From assembly GCF_954871325.1 (NCBI RefSeq), contig NC_088775.1, forward strand, positions 66,131,561 to 66,195,560: 64,000 nucleotides of DNA, given 5' to 3'. The notes under the pieces were generated by a model. It was not told where the DNA came from, did not search any database, and was given only the letters and a program-made list of their open reading frames with translations. The position numbers were made by a program, and so were the translations under genes. Numbering within the stretch: position 1 is the stretch's first letter; every line of letters starts with the position of its first letter. This stretch comes from Gordionus sp. m RMFG-2023. Lineage: Eukaryota; Nematomorpha; Gordioida; Chordodea; Parachordodidae. Of the stretch, positions 47,206 through 58,338 are shown piece after piece.

Positions 47206-48299
47206 CAGAGTTGTTAACGCTCCTTTTTAAAAGTAGCTAGCTCCCGCTCCTACCTTCTCATTAGGATCTAGCTCCCCTCCTACCTTCTTAATAGGAGCAA
47301 GCTCCCCTCCTACCTTCTCAATAGGAGCAAGCTCCCGCTCTCGCTACTACATTTTTAAAAGGAGCTAGATCCCGCTCCAAGTAATGAAGTGCCACTCCAT
47401 AACCGCTCCTTTGATTTTCATTTTTTTTAGAAGGTACACGAAACAAAATCATATTTTTTTATCAAAGAGTTTTATTTATACTAAATGATCTATAAAAATA
47501 TTTATAATATTTTATTAGCCTTTAAAAGTAATAGTTTCTAAATTAGAATCTAACAAACATCCATGCCTATCCCCTAAGGCCTGTTTTGCAATACTAAATA
47601 AGCGCTCCATAGGAGCACTAGAGGGAAGCGGGGTATTGTATTTTATAAAGATATTTTTTAATTCAGGTATAATAAATGAGGTTGAACAATTAATGAGAAA
47701 ATTAAAATAAATATTAAAAAATATTTTAAAAAGCTTCATATCTAACAACCCAAGCTCAACTATAATGAATTGCCCAAAAATAATTATAAAATATAGTTAT
47801 CATTTCGTAAAGAAATTTTTTTTTACTTTTAGATGCTTTTTTAGATTGGAGCTGCTCACTTTTAAAAATGAAATATACTTAAACACAAAAGGCATTTTGC
47901 CCTTAAATTTGTTTGATCATTTAGATCAACATCTTTTAGAAGTTTAAAATATTTTTATGATGGAAATGGAAATTCGATTTCTTCTTCTATGATCTATAAA
48001 CTTACAAGATTTTCCACAAAATTTTCAATATAAAATGAAAAACTTTTAATATTTAAAAAATTAGAAGAAAACCCAATATAAAACTCGGCTCAACATTTAA
48101 TAATGGATAAATTTAAATAAAATAAAATTTCATTTTTATCGAATTTTAATTATCAAATATTAATATTTAAAAAATAATTTAATTTATACCATAAATTTAA
48201 AGGAGCGATGGAGCGGCGCTCCTCCACTCAAGCCCTAAAAGGAGCTAGCTCCCGCTCCTCATTCGGAAAAATGTAGCGCGCCGCTCCTTAACAACTCTT
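47206..48299 (-). mobile_element. hAT transposon, 1.09 kb deletion derivative
   Basis: Ends CAGAGTTGTTAACGCTCC and GCTCCTTAACAACTCTT, exact 8-bp duplications CACTTTTA (47198-47205, 48300-48307). Subterminal repeats of GGAGCTAGCTCCCGCTCC words at 47225-47390 and 48200-48290. A minus-strand frame at 47748-47515 is the transposase C-terminal domain. Confidence 0.9.
47515..47748 (-). pseudogene. hAT transposase C-terminal domain
   Basis: Reads IIPELKNIFIKYNTPLPSSA, PMERLFSIAKQALGDRHGCL and LDSNLETITF. KYNTPLPSSAPVERLFS is the hallmark of the hAT dimerisation region. Upstream catalytic parts are missing from this deletion derivative. A second copy of this family is at 54950-55443. Confidence 0.85.
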
Positions 48300-48307
48300 C
48301 ACTTTTA

Positions 48308-49689
48308 TAATAAATTTTATATAAACACATATTATGATTATTTTTTGTTTTATTTAATATTATGAGAACATGATCCCAAATAACTAAAAAAAATATTTTT
48401 TATTAACACTATCCATATCTAAACATAAAAAAAAATTTTATCATTACAAATAATCTTCTAAATCATAGCGTTCAACAACTATGTCCCATAATATTAACAA
48501 AAAATATTTTTATTAATAATTTCATCCATATAGTGTTCCTTTATTTTTATCCATTTTAAATATATCTATCAGTATTATAATTAATACTAATACTGCACAA
48601 TAAACCATATGCCTTTTTTTATTATCAACTTTTTATTAATTATATTACTGTTCGTGACCATTTACTGATCACCACTTGTGAGAAAATTGAAATTTTCTTT
48701 AATTTACTTATTAAATCTCTAATCGCATTAATTATCTTAACATTACTTTACAAGTCACATATTCACAATTTATTAAGTATGTTGGGGTGGGTTTAAGAAT
48801 ACCCATACCAGTCAATTCAATTTTACAAAATTAATTGAATTACTATCTTAAGATAATTAAAGCGAAAAATATCATCAATTTGATTAAGTATTTTAGGTTA
48901 TGAATACAAATTATTCAATTCATTTATAACAATTAATTGAGTCCATGAGTTTAAAACCTATAAGATTAACAGATCACTATTGAATTATAGATCTAAGATC
49001 TCACTCTTAGATGATCACTACTACCCCATTATCTAAATTGATCTTAATTAATTTAGATTCCAAATTTGCTACTATATTATCTTTTGCCCATTTTTTATTT
49101 TTATTATCAACTAAACGAGTCCATATCTATTGTCCCATAAGAAACTTTATATTTCGGTAATTCCATGACAAATCGACCAGCGATTCGCCGATTATCTCAA
49201 AAATGAATGAAACTTAGCATGTTAATTATTTATGTTGTAAATGTTAATAAAATCCAAATTTTAGAGTGCTAGCTCAACCAGATCCAAAGATATACGCTTT
49301 CAAAGTCAAAAATCGCGAAGTGCGTGATTTCATTAAATCTTGTTATTTTAAAAAATACTTAAGATAGAGTTACAAATTATATATCATTTTATAGCCCTTA
49401 AAATTTTACTTTGGAAAATATAAAAAAAAATTAAAAAATTTCAAGTATTTTCAAAATTAAAAATGTTAGGAAGGGATTTTTTTGGGTGCTAATATTCACT
49501 AAAAATGTTCATTACCTTTATATTAAACGATTTAATAAAAAATCTCGATACCCATTTTTGTTTTTTAAATTTTATATGAATTTTAATAATTTTATAAATA
49601 AAAAAATGCAATATAGATGGCGTTATATTAATTTTTTTTATAATATAAAATTTTAATTAAAATATGAATAGTATTGTGATTAAAATTAA
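48308..49689. other. AT-rich spacer
   Basis: No gene or bounded repeat recognised. A slightly less AT-rich stretch at about 49120-49340 shows no open frame of interest. Confidence 0.4.
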
Positions 49690-49846
49690 AAAATCAATTG
49701 AGTATAACCAAGAATGATGTCCTGGGGCGATATGTAAGCAGGCAGCCCATACAGATATGATTTTATTAGGACGCTATATTGTAAAATAAACATATTTTAA
49801 TTTTGAAACAAAATTTTCTTAAATTCCAATGATGGAAACACAATAG

Positions 49847-50242
49847 TAGTGTTGTTAAACGGCTAAGTCGACTAGTCAAGTTTTGAGTCGCAAAACTCAT
49901 TTCAATTTGAGCGGCTCAATGAGCTGCATGAGTCGGCTCGATGAGTCGGCTTTAGGTAAACAACTTTAATGAGTATAATATATAGAGGGACTCTGAAGCC
50001 GACTCATCGAGCCGACCCTGAAGCCGACTCATCGAGACTCATGCGGCTCATTGAGTCGCTCAATTTGAAATGAGTTTTGCCACTCCAACTTGAGTTCAAA
50101 GTCGTAAAAATTCGACTATTTAACAACACTAGTCGACTCTGAAGCCGACTCATGCGGCTCATTGAGCCGTTCAATTTGAAATGAGTTTTGCGACTCCAAC
50201 TTGAGTTCAGAGTCGTAAAAACTCGACTATTTAACAACACTA
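49847..50242. mobile_element. hAT MITE with a duplicated right end
   Basis: Ends TAGTGTTGTTAAACGGC and GACTATTTAACAACACTA, exact 8-bp duplications CACAATAG (49839-49846, 50243-50250). The right-end segment occurs twice in tandem (about 49983-50131 and 50132-50242), each ending TTAACAACACTA. Subterminal GAGTCGGCTCGATGAGTCGG words match the element starting at 59468. Confidence 0.9.
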
Positions 50243-50495
50243 CACAATAGCAGCTCATCAATTTTAAGACACATTATGTGCAAATTATGTTAATCTAAGT
50301 ATACCTACAAAAATACGAATTGAATAATAGAATTATTCGTATTCGTTTAAATCGAATAATTCATTATTCGTATTCGTACGAATAATAAAATGATAAATAT
50401 ATTTGATTTGTCGAATATTCGATTCGAAAATTTTATTTAACAAAAAATTAAAAAAGATCGATTATAAAATTTATTTTGTAAAATTTAACTATGGA

Positions 50496-51819
50496 TAGAC
50501 CCGTGCGCCGACGAAACTATCGGCGGCGGGCGCAATTTTCAAAAATCTAATCGACGGCTGGCGGCGCGCCGATTTTTAGCCACCGTCAATAAAATCGGCG
50601 TAAATCGGCGTAGTTATAAATTTTTATAACAAATTTTTTTAATTGCTTATTAATTTTTTAAAAAAAACAAATAAATATACACTTCTACAGATATCTCGGC
50701 ATATTTTTTAATATTCATTTAATAGAAAACTTATTATATACAAAATCGATTTCGTAATTTTATAATATCTTGTATAAAAATTATTTTATTTAAATTTTCT
50801 GGACATAATGATGATCTCCTTGAATTTAACGTCAATCCAGCGGTAGAAAAAACTCTTTCATTGGGAAGTTCACTCTTCTTTTCTCTCCAAAAATTTAGAA
50901 CGTACATATCTTGGAATGTCGTTTTCCAAGAAAACTGTGGCATTCTTGTTCTAAGTCACCTAACTTGGAATCATAATTTATATTTGTTGTGTTTATTAGC
51001 CAATTTTGTCAAATAACTTGAATTTAATAATTCATCTTCATCCTCATTAGCTATATTTACTACCTGATTATCATTATTCTCTATAAGTTTAGATGTTTTA
51101 TTATAAATTCTGAAGCTTAGCAAAAACATTATTAATTAAATCCTTATTTAATCCAGATATGCTTTCTAGCATAATTAATATACACTGCCAACGTGTTTGG
51201 CTTGGGACATTTAATTTTAAGGTTTTCATATACGTGGAATTATTGTTATTATTATCATTGGAATTGCCAATTTAAAAACGGGTACCAGGGTATGGATCAA
51301 TGCTGTCAAGATCTAACATGTCTGATGTTAAATCTATTGTACTTAGACATTTCTTTGATACTCGAATTCAAATTCAACTTCTGCAGTTTTATATCTTAGA
51401 GCAGTAATAATTTCTCTAATTCTTTTGCAAAAAATTTCCAGACTATTAGATTTTTTATTATCCAGAGTTAGGATACTTAAACTATTTATAGTATTATTAA
51501 ATGTAGATACATCCATTTTTAAAATATTTAAAATTAAGGTAACTTTTGGAATTTTAGATTTTTGATTGATTGAATTCTAAAATGAGTCAATATAATTATG
51601 ATTTTAAAATAGTAGAAAATAAAAATTCATTAAAATCCTGATTGACATTAAAAAATTACAAGAGTGATGTTGACCAATTATTAGAATAAAAATGTATAAA
51701 ATATAAAAGAAATTTCTGTGCCGGCCGTGCGCCGCCGACATGAAAATCGGCGGCGCGATTTTCTTAAACGGGGGCATTTTCGGCGTAACCAAAAAAGGTC
51801 GGTGGCCGGCCGAGGTCTA
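50496..51819 (-). mobile_element. hAT transposon with degraded transposase, 1.32 kb
   Basis: Ends TAGACCCGTGCGCCG and CGGCCGAGGTCTA; flanks ACTATGGA / ACTATCGA (8 bp, one mismatch). Same family as 31483-32972, with the same GC-rich CGGCGGCG subterminal blocks. Minus-strand transposase remains: NVPSQTRWQCILIMLESISG near 51230-51170 (TRW.S motif) and the C-terminal domain at 50943-50734. Confidence 0.85.
50734..50943 (-). pseudogene. hAT transposase C-terminal domain
   Basis: Reads NFWREKKSELPNERVFSTAG then LTLNSRRSSLCPENLNKIIF: the hAT W........P.ER.FS.AG......R..L.P...... pattern, shortened between the W and the ER.FS block. Part of the element 50496-51819; upstream parts are out of frame. 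Confidence 0.8.
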
Positions 51820-52040
51820 ACTATCGATAAAAGACAAACAAATTTTATTAGTAAGATAAAATAGAAGCATACATATAGTATATTTATATATAATGTAGAA
51901 AAATAAATATAATATTTATATCATGTATAAGACATATCTGACAACAACCAATTCTTCAAACACAAAGTTTTTAAATATACTTCAGAGTTTATACTATCAC
52001 ATAATGTAGATGAGATGATAGATTTTAAAAAATTTATCAC

Positions 52041-52161
52041 AAAATGATAATACATATTATAGTGAATTTTGATATAAGTTTAAAAAAAACTATTATATTT
52101 AAAATGATAATATATATTATAGTGAATTTTGATATAAGTTTAAAAAAAAACTATTATACTT
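52041..52161. repeat. 60-bp direct tandem duplication
   Basis: Two nearly identical copies of a unit starting AAAATGATAATACATATTAT and ending CTATTATATTT. Confidence 0.85.
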
Positions 52162-52472
52162 ATATTAAATTTTATACAGATTTACTTATAAAATATTTTT
52201 TACAAAAATGATTTGGATTTTAAGGTTTTAATATAAAAATGGTTCATAAAATTTATAAATTACCCCCAACATTATTTTAAAAAAGTTAATAGATTAGTAC
52301 CTTGTATATGAGTACAAATAATTGTAGGGAATATAGATTGCCAAAAAACTATGCATCTAAAAATACAAAACTCACATCTAGCAATATTTTACAAATAAAG
52401 TGGTAAAAATTTAGGCAAAAAGTAAAATTTATGATTTCCCCAACATCAAACAAAGGATAAATGTCTGCATCG

Positions 52473-52501
52473 CCCGTCATTCATGACGGGATAGCTACTA
52501 G
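52473..52501 (+). mobile_element. Helitron-type 3' end
   Basis: Hairpin CCCGTCAT-TC-ATGACGGG followed by ATAGCTACTAG and then T: a subterminal hairpin about 11 nt before a CTAG terminus inserted next to T, the classic Helitron 3' layout. The element would lie to the left; its 5' TC end was not located. A second, opposite copy is at 55604-55632. Confidence 0.6.
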
Positions 52502-53445
52502 TTTATTATAATTGTGTATGTGTTATTAATTCCATAAAATAAATACCTTCGTACATAAAAGAATTTTGTTGTTTTGGATTATGAAGTTATTTAAATTTTT
52601 TAAAATATAAAATGCTTCTGCAATATTACACTAGGAATTTTATTAAATAAGAATAACTTCAAGTAAAATTATCAAATATATATATATAATTAATTTTCAA
52701 CATATATTAATAAATTATTTTAGTCTAATAATCTCAAATACGATAGAATAATAGGGAAAAAATTATTCAACGAATAATATATTTCCTTATTCGAATTCGA
52801 TTCGTATTTTCGAATCGAATAATTCGTATTCGTAAAATACGAATCAAATATCGAATAACAAATAATTCGTTAGGTATAATCTATGAATGTAATGATCCTT
52901 GATTCTCAATATTCTTCACAGTTGGTAACTAAAGCAAGCTATGTCCCTGAGATACAAAACAAAAACGATGTTTTAGATGTAATGCTGATGATCATTTAAT
53001 ACATCAATGTAATCGTCATATGATACTCTACAAAAACAAGGTCAAAAAAGTTTAAAAAAAATCATCCAGAAAAATGGTCAATGATGATAAATCAGGAAGA
53101 AAATATCAATTACAAAAATAATGAATAAAAAATATATATCCCTTCCTAATTGAAGTAAGTATGTACCTGATATCAATACAGCAAGTTCTCTTCAAGTTAT
53201 GGATCAAGACAATAGTAATACTGATTATATAACGTTGACAATCAGATTCAAGCTTGAGAGAATCTAATGCTCTGAGGAGAAGGAGAATTAAAAAAAAATC
53301 TTCTTAATATAGTTATTCCAAATATTATAACATATAACATTATTGTTTAGATATTTAATAGATTTATACTAAATTTTTATCTCAATAAAAGTGCCCAGTA
53401 TGCTATCAATTTATTACATCCTCACCAAGGTCTCATAAATAATAT

Positions 53446-53644
53446 TTGTGTTGCTAAAGGGCCCAATTTTTTTAAAAGGATTATCCATTATTTTAACAAA
53501 AAAAATTATGAAAGCTTTGAGATTTTGTTAATAGATGTTCAAACCATTATGCTATCAATAAGCAAAATTCTCAGCCTTGCGTAATATTTTTGGCTAAAAT
53601 ATTGGGTTAACCATTTTTAAAAATCTTGCCATTTAGCAACACTA
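53446..53644. mobile_element. hAT MITE, 199 bp
   Basis: Ends TTGTGTTGCTAAAGG and CATTTAGCAACACTA; flanks AATAATAT / AATCATAT (8 bp, one mismatch). Interior shares GGTTAACC-like arms and AGCAAAATTCTCAG with 20303-20512 and 22891-23102. Confidence 0.8.
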
Positions 53645-54039
53645 AATCATATGAAGAAGCTTAGGATATAACTAAATTTCTGCAGGGAAGTGGTAATCAA
53701 GTAAATTTAGCTAATTTAATAAATTAAAGATAAAATGGTTTCTTTGAGCAAAATATTAGATAAAATCTATGTATAAATATTATAAATCAGATGTCAGGAT
53801 CGTAATGGAAGGGATTTTACCTACCTTGTCCTTTAAAGGAGGCAGTTCAACTAGTAAAATTTTAATTATAGAAAAACCTTGTAAAATTTATGAATAAATT
53901 ATTTATATAAAAGTAGGAATTTAATAAGTTATTCAACCCTTAATTTTCCAGAGGGTCTTGAAGACCATGTTTAAAGTGTTTTAATTATAAAATTATATTA
54001 AATGATCTCTGTCTTTTGCTGTAATGATTAGGGAATTTA

Positions 54040-54240
54040 GTAGCAAGGTTTTTACAATTGGATGCCCTTCTTGATATCAACCAACCCCATCGAGGAGACT
54101 GTGATCACATTCTAGACCCAGACCAGAAGACCTTTTAGACCTCCATTAGCTGCCATAAGACATTGCCACTCCTCCACCATGATGAGACTAAAGAAAAATC
54201 AGAGGAAAAATTAGCCTACCTGGGTAAACCAGGAAATCAC
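54040..54240 (+). pseudogene. Unidentified coding-like segment
   Basis: Base composition rises well above the surroundings and one frame reads LDALLDINQPHRGDCDHILD, PDQKTF, stop, then TSISCHKTLPLLHHDETKEK and SEEKLAYLGKPG. The single TAG and lack of clear splice sites suggest a relic exon. No family recognised. Confidence 0.35.
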
Positions 54241-54949
54241 TATAAAAAAAAGAAGATCTTTCTTTTAAATTTTTCCATTAAATTTAAATGGGAACAGTCT
54301 ACAATTTATAAAAAGTATCATCCAAATCCTATGGGGGTAATGAAATTTTTTAAAAAAAAATAAATTTGGGTAGGGTCTAAAAATATTTTTTTTAAACCAA
54401 GACTGGACTAATTTTTAAAGTTAAATTTAAAATGTGTAATTAATCAATTGGAAAAACATACAATAATGGAGTACTTATTAATTATTTATTACTGATATTT
54501 TTGATTTGCCTTTGAAGCAATCTACAAATTAGAAATATGCTGGGCCATGAAACTTTAAAAAATAAATCACAAAGGCCAGAAAAAAATTCCCAGAAAACCA
54601 GGTTTAGATCTAAAATTCTTCTATAAGGCTTTGATATGTCATCAGATTAAATTTGAATATTATAAATAAATTATTACTTAATTGTCCTTACATTTTCTAG
54701 AGGTTATAGTATATCATCATGATATATAGAATTGTCAATCAACAGTCCTAACTGTTTAAAATTTGAAAGTCAATTATTTTTAATGATGAATTTTTATTTA
54801 TAGGCAAGAAATGAACAAATATAAGGGACAAAGATAAAAGTTAAATATATTTATTTTTATAAAGAACCTGTCTATTGTATTTTTAAGCATTTTGTCATGT
54901 AATACATTTTATTTAATTTATTAATTATTATCTAAATATACCATTAACA
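54241..54949. other. AT-rich spacer
   Basis: No gene or bounded repeat recognised. Confidence 0.4.
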
Positions 54950-55443
54950 TTGGCAAATTTGATATCAACACTGTTAAAAACACCAAATTTAATCAAATTC
55001 TCTCTTGTTTCTAAACTCTTGCATATAAGCTATGCAAATGTTAGATTAAATACTTTACATAAAATATTTACCTCGCTAAAATTATTAACAATAAATAAAT
55101 TGCTAATTATTTTGTTCAATACGTCAGACTTAGTGTATTTGATACCACTTATAGATACTTTTTTTACCTTGGCCTATAAACGATTATTTTTTAAAAAATT
55201 GAATTAAATTACCGATAAACCATTCAACGGGGGATCCATAGAAAATTCGCGCATTTTATTCGAAAATAATGTAAAAGGGTTGATGAAAGTAATGTATCAA
55301 AGGCAATCACATATCAAACATTAAAAAAAAAGAGTAGTGACAGTTATGACATAATTAAGTCCATGCCAAAATATAATACACCACTTCCATCCTATGCTCC
55401 TATTGAATGGGTGTTCACTGCAGCACTTAAAGTAACAATCTTG
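54950..55443 (+). pseudogene. hAT transposase fragment
   Basis: At 55335-55443 the plus strand reads SDSYDIIKSMPKYNTPLPSY then APIEWVFTAALKVTI, the KYNTPLPSSAPVERLFS dimerisation motif in diverged form, of the same branch as 47515-47748. The upstream open frame 54950-55207 is collinear and may be part of the same transposase, but shows no motif I can name. Terminal repeats not found. Confidence 0.65.
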
Positions 55444-55603
55444 CTTAAAAAAAAATTTGTTTTTTAAATATATTTTTATAGTGTTATCTTGATTTTTGTA
55501 TTTAATTTTTTAAATTAAATCACTTTTTAAAAATAAAAAATTTACTATTATAAAAAAAAAATTATTCTTTAAAATAAAAAAATTATACACTATTTCAATG
55601 AAA

Positions 55604-55632
55604 CTAGTAGAAAACCCGTCAAAAATGACGGG
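55604..55632 (-). mobile_element. Helitron-type 3' end, minus strand
   Basis: Read on the minus strand: hairpin CCCGTCATTTTTGACGGG, TTTTCTA, then CTAG followed by T. Same hairpin stem, same 11-nt spacing and same CTACTAGT terminus as 52473-52501. The element would lie to the right. Confidence 0.6.
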
Positions 55633-55699
55633 GAATGATAATTTTATTCGTTCTCTTACATTGGATGTTACCTTTTATTTATAAACCATATCCAATTTT

Positions 55700-56295
55700 T
55701 ATACTTTTTATCACCCCCCCCCCTCCTAAGGCCAAGATCAACCAATTAATACTAAGTGAGTACTATTTTTGATTAAAAATATATTTAAATTAGCTTTTAC
55801 TTGAAACCCATATCAAAATTCTTTGTTAAAATATTATTGATTACCTAATGGCTAATATTTAATATTAAAAAATCCCAAGCCAGGTCAAAGCCCACAATAA
55901 TTTTGAAAAAATTTCCCCAAGCCCGGTTCAAGACCATAATATTGATAGTTCAAAAATAAAATTTTAAAAAAAAATGTATTAATCAGAGATCTTCATGGTT
56001 CTTTTTTTGATCAGGCCTAGTCCAGGCCTGCAAAATTTTTTTTAGGTCAATATCTGGCCCATATTATATATTAGAAAATTTCCAAGCGTCAAAGACCTTA
56101 ACAATTTTGATTTTTCCCAAACCCAGCCCAACCCATTATAATTTCGAAATTTTTTCTCAAACCTGGTCGAACCCATAATAATTTTGAAAAATTTTTCCCA
56201 AGCCAGGTCCAATCCTCTATCATTTTTGAGGAATATTTTCCAAGCCCAGCCAAACTCATAATAATTTTGAAATATTTTTCAAGCTGAGATAGTTA
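55700..56295. repeat. Degenerate minisatellite
   Basis: About 55870-56290 holds six or seven degenerate units of about 40-60 bp built on CCAAGCC.GGTC.AACCC and ATAATAATTTTGAAAAATTT. To its left is a run of nine C at 55717-55725. No gene seen. Confidence 0.65.
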
Positions 56296-56299
56296 AATT

Positions 56300-56960
56300 T
56301 ATAATTAATTGTCAAAACCCTGCCTTTGGTCTGGGGAAGTTAATGATGAAAGTGTTATATCTCTATAATCATTTGGTGATTTAGGGGGAAGGTATTTTAG
56401 GTAAATTAATGATGGTTGATTTGCAAATTTCAGGAGGTACGTTTACTGTTAACCAAATATTTTTAAAACTGGAAATAGAATTTTGATGTTGTAATTTGGA
56501 TTGAGGCAGTTTATAGCTTTTATGATATCATCACGTTTTAAGTGAAAAGGAGTATGTGTGTTTAGTTGTTGAGAAGTTAAAGATTTAGTGAGGGATATTT
56601 TACATTTGAAAGTGTTCCTACAATGATCGATAAATATATTTATTTGATCTTCTGGATTGTTAATTGCAGAAAACAGATTATTAAATTAATTTTTTTGTGG
56701 TTGGAGGATGTGAGAAAAAAGTAATAGTGGTAGGAATTGTAAGGTTAATAGGAAATCTGTAAATTAAAAAATAGTTAAATAAAAATTTTTGCCTGATTCT
56801 GTAATTATTGATCTTTCTGACCATATGAATATTTTATAAACATTAATGATCTGGTTTGATAATTTCTTCCAATATTACTACATTTTTCATTTTTATTTGC
56901 GTCTCTTGGCTGTAGATGGTGGATGTTATTCTAAAGATATTACAAAAAAAAATAAACAAA
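56300..56960 (-). pseudogene. LINE fragment, start of the RT domain
   Basis: Minus strand, an open stretch without a start codon (about 56700-56450) reads NNLFSAINNPEDQINIFIDH, CRNTFKCKISLTKSLTSQQL and THTPFHLKRDDIIKAINCLN, the pre-RT region of LINE ORF2 where F..EE..KAI..L....PG is expected. After a short gap, INLPKIPSP and, one frame over, KSPNDYRDITLSSLTS match the LINE phrase PK....DYRPITLSS. It differs in detail from the LINE at 25343-27296, so a second family is possible. Broken at both ends. Confidence 0.7.
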
Positions 56961-57012
56961 AAAAATAAACAAAAAAAAATAAACAAAAAATAAATCAAAA
57001 AATAAATAAATA
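56940..57012. repeat. AAATAAAC simple repeat
   Basis: Run of AAAAAAATAAAC-type units. Confidence 0.8.
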
Positions 57013-58300
57013 CGTACCGATGACATGACGTAGTGAGGACATCAGAAAATTATAATATAGATATTTATTTGTATGAATTGGATTTGCGAAATATTACAAA
57101 TATGAATTAGATTTGCGTAATTTTGTGGTTCGACAGACGGGTCCCACCGTCGGAGAGGGGAAGAAATTAGTTCGGGGGTCCGGGATGGTCGATAATAGGG
57201 ACCGAGGGACCGGATTTGGATATCATTTTTATCATGGAATCACAAGAACTAAGACCATATATTAATGAAACACGAATTTATTTTAATAGGTAATCAATCA
57301 GTAAAACATCAATTTCATAAAATATCATAAGCAGTAAAACAAAATAAAATATTTAATGATCGCAATTCATTTTCCGAGATCTTTATATAGTCCCCTTTTT
57401 CAGTCAAACAATAATAAACAAATATTATTTTCATGTCGATGTCCATCTCGAAAACTGGCTAGAACCAGTTTTGAGGATGAAATCAAAACAGGCTCGGTAT
57501 AAGTGAACAAAGAAAAATATAAATGGTAGTATAAGAAAAACACATCACTTATAAACGAATATTGTACAAACAAAGAAAAAAAATATAAATGGTAATAAGA
57601 AAAACACATCACTATAAGCGAATATCGTACAAACAAAGCATAATATAAATTATAAACTAGTTAAAACACAACACGTAATAATACAAATATGAATCGATTG
57701 GTGAAGGGACAATTTGTATTTTCATAATAACAATTTCGTTAAAGTGTTTCCAACGTTACCTTTAAAAAAAATGTTAAAGTAACGACGATACTATTTCTGG
57801 AGAGTAAGACAAAATAAAACCCCTTCTTTAAAAAGTAATGTAGACAACCTATTTTTAGCCCTATATCCAAAGATTTGTTTTTTTTAAAGTTGTTTTTTTA
57901 AATTCTAAAAATTCTAAATATTAAATATAAAAAAAATTCGATGAATATTTTCATTTATTCTACTTAGGGTTGTATTGCGAAAAGGGTTAATAAAATTTAA
58001 GCTCCCTCACCATGATTTTTCTATAGCCACAAATTCCAATTGGGAACAACCCAACCCCCTTCAACTTCCCAGCCAATTTGTAATTAAATGATATAACTAA
58101 ATTAATTGAATATTAAGAAAAATTAAATTGACATATCCCTTAATTTCTACTAAATGTTAATTTGGACACTAATATAATTTGAATGTTAAGAAAAATTAAA
58201 TTGAAATATGAAAATAGAGACAAATATAAATATATAAAAATTTTATTAAAAGAATATAATGTAAATATAAAAATTAATATAAAATACTTAATATATTTTT
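57013..58300. other. Spacer with a GC-rich patch and a tandem duplication
   Basis: 57125-57230 is unusually GC-rich (GACGGGTCCCACCGTCGG, GGGACCGAGGGACCGG) and may be the edge of an unrecognised element. 57507-57630 contains two copies of a 61-63-bp unit with ATAAGAAAAACACATCAC. The open frame there is repeat-driven. No gene. Confidence 0.4.
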
Positions 58301-58338
58301 ATAATAAATAAATAATTTATATAATGCTATATAACATG

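Larger units (their letters stand above)
50300..52877. mobile_element. ACGAAT-rich hAT-type element, 2.58 kb
   Basis: Ends TATACCTACAAAAATACGAA and TTCGTTAGGTAT, with flanking AATCTAAG / AATCTATG (8 bp, one mismatch) confirmed by comparison with uninterrupted copy 1 at 46480-47050. Both ends are dense in TTCGTATTCG/CGAATAATTCG palindromes. The interior holds a complete hAT-end pair (50496-51819), a 60-bp tandem duplication and a Helitron-type 3' end. No transposase of its own recognised. Confidence 0.7.
49690..53400 (+). pseudogene. Unidentified duplicated coding-like sequence, copy 2, twice interrupted
   Basis: Plus-strand counterpart of 46480-47050. Pieces: 49690-49846 (to CCAATGATGGAAACACAATA), 50243-50299 (CAGCTCATCAATTTTAAGAC) and 52878-53400 (TTGATTCTCAATATTC onward, through GTACCTGATATCAATACAGC to the 3' flank). 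The gaps are a 396-bp MITE and a 2.58-kb hAT-type element, each with an 8-bp duplication. Several frame changes relative to copy 1, so this copy is dead. Confidence 0.6.
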
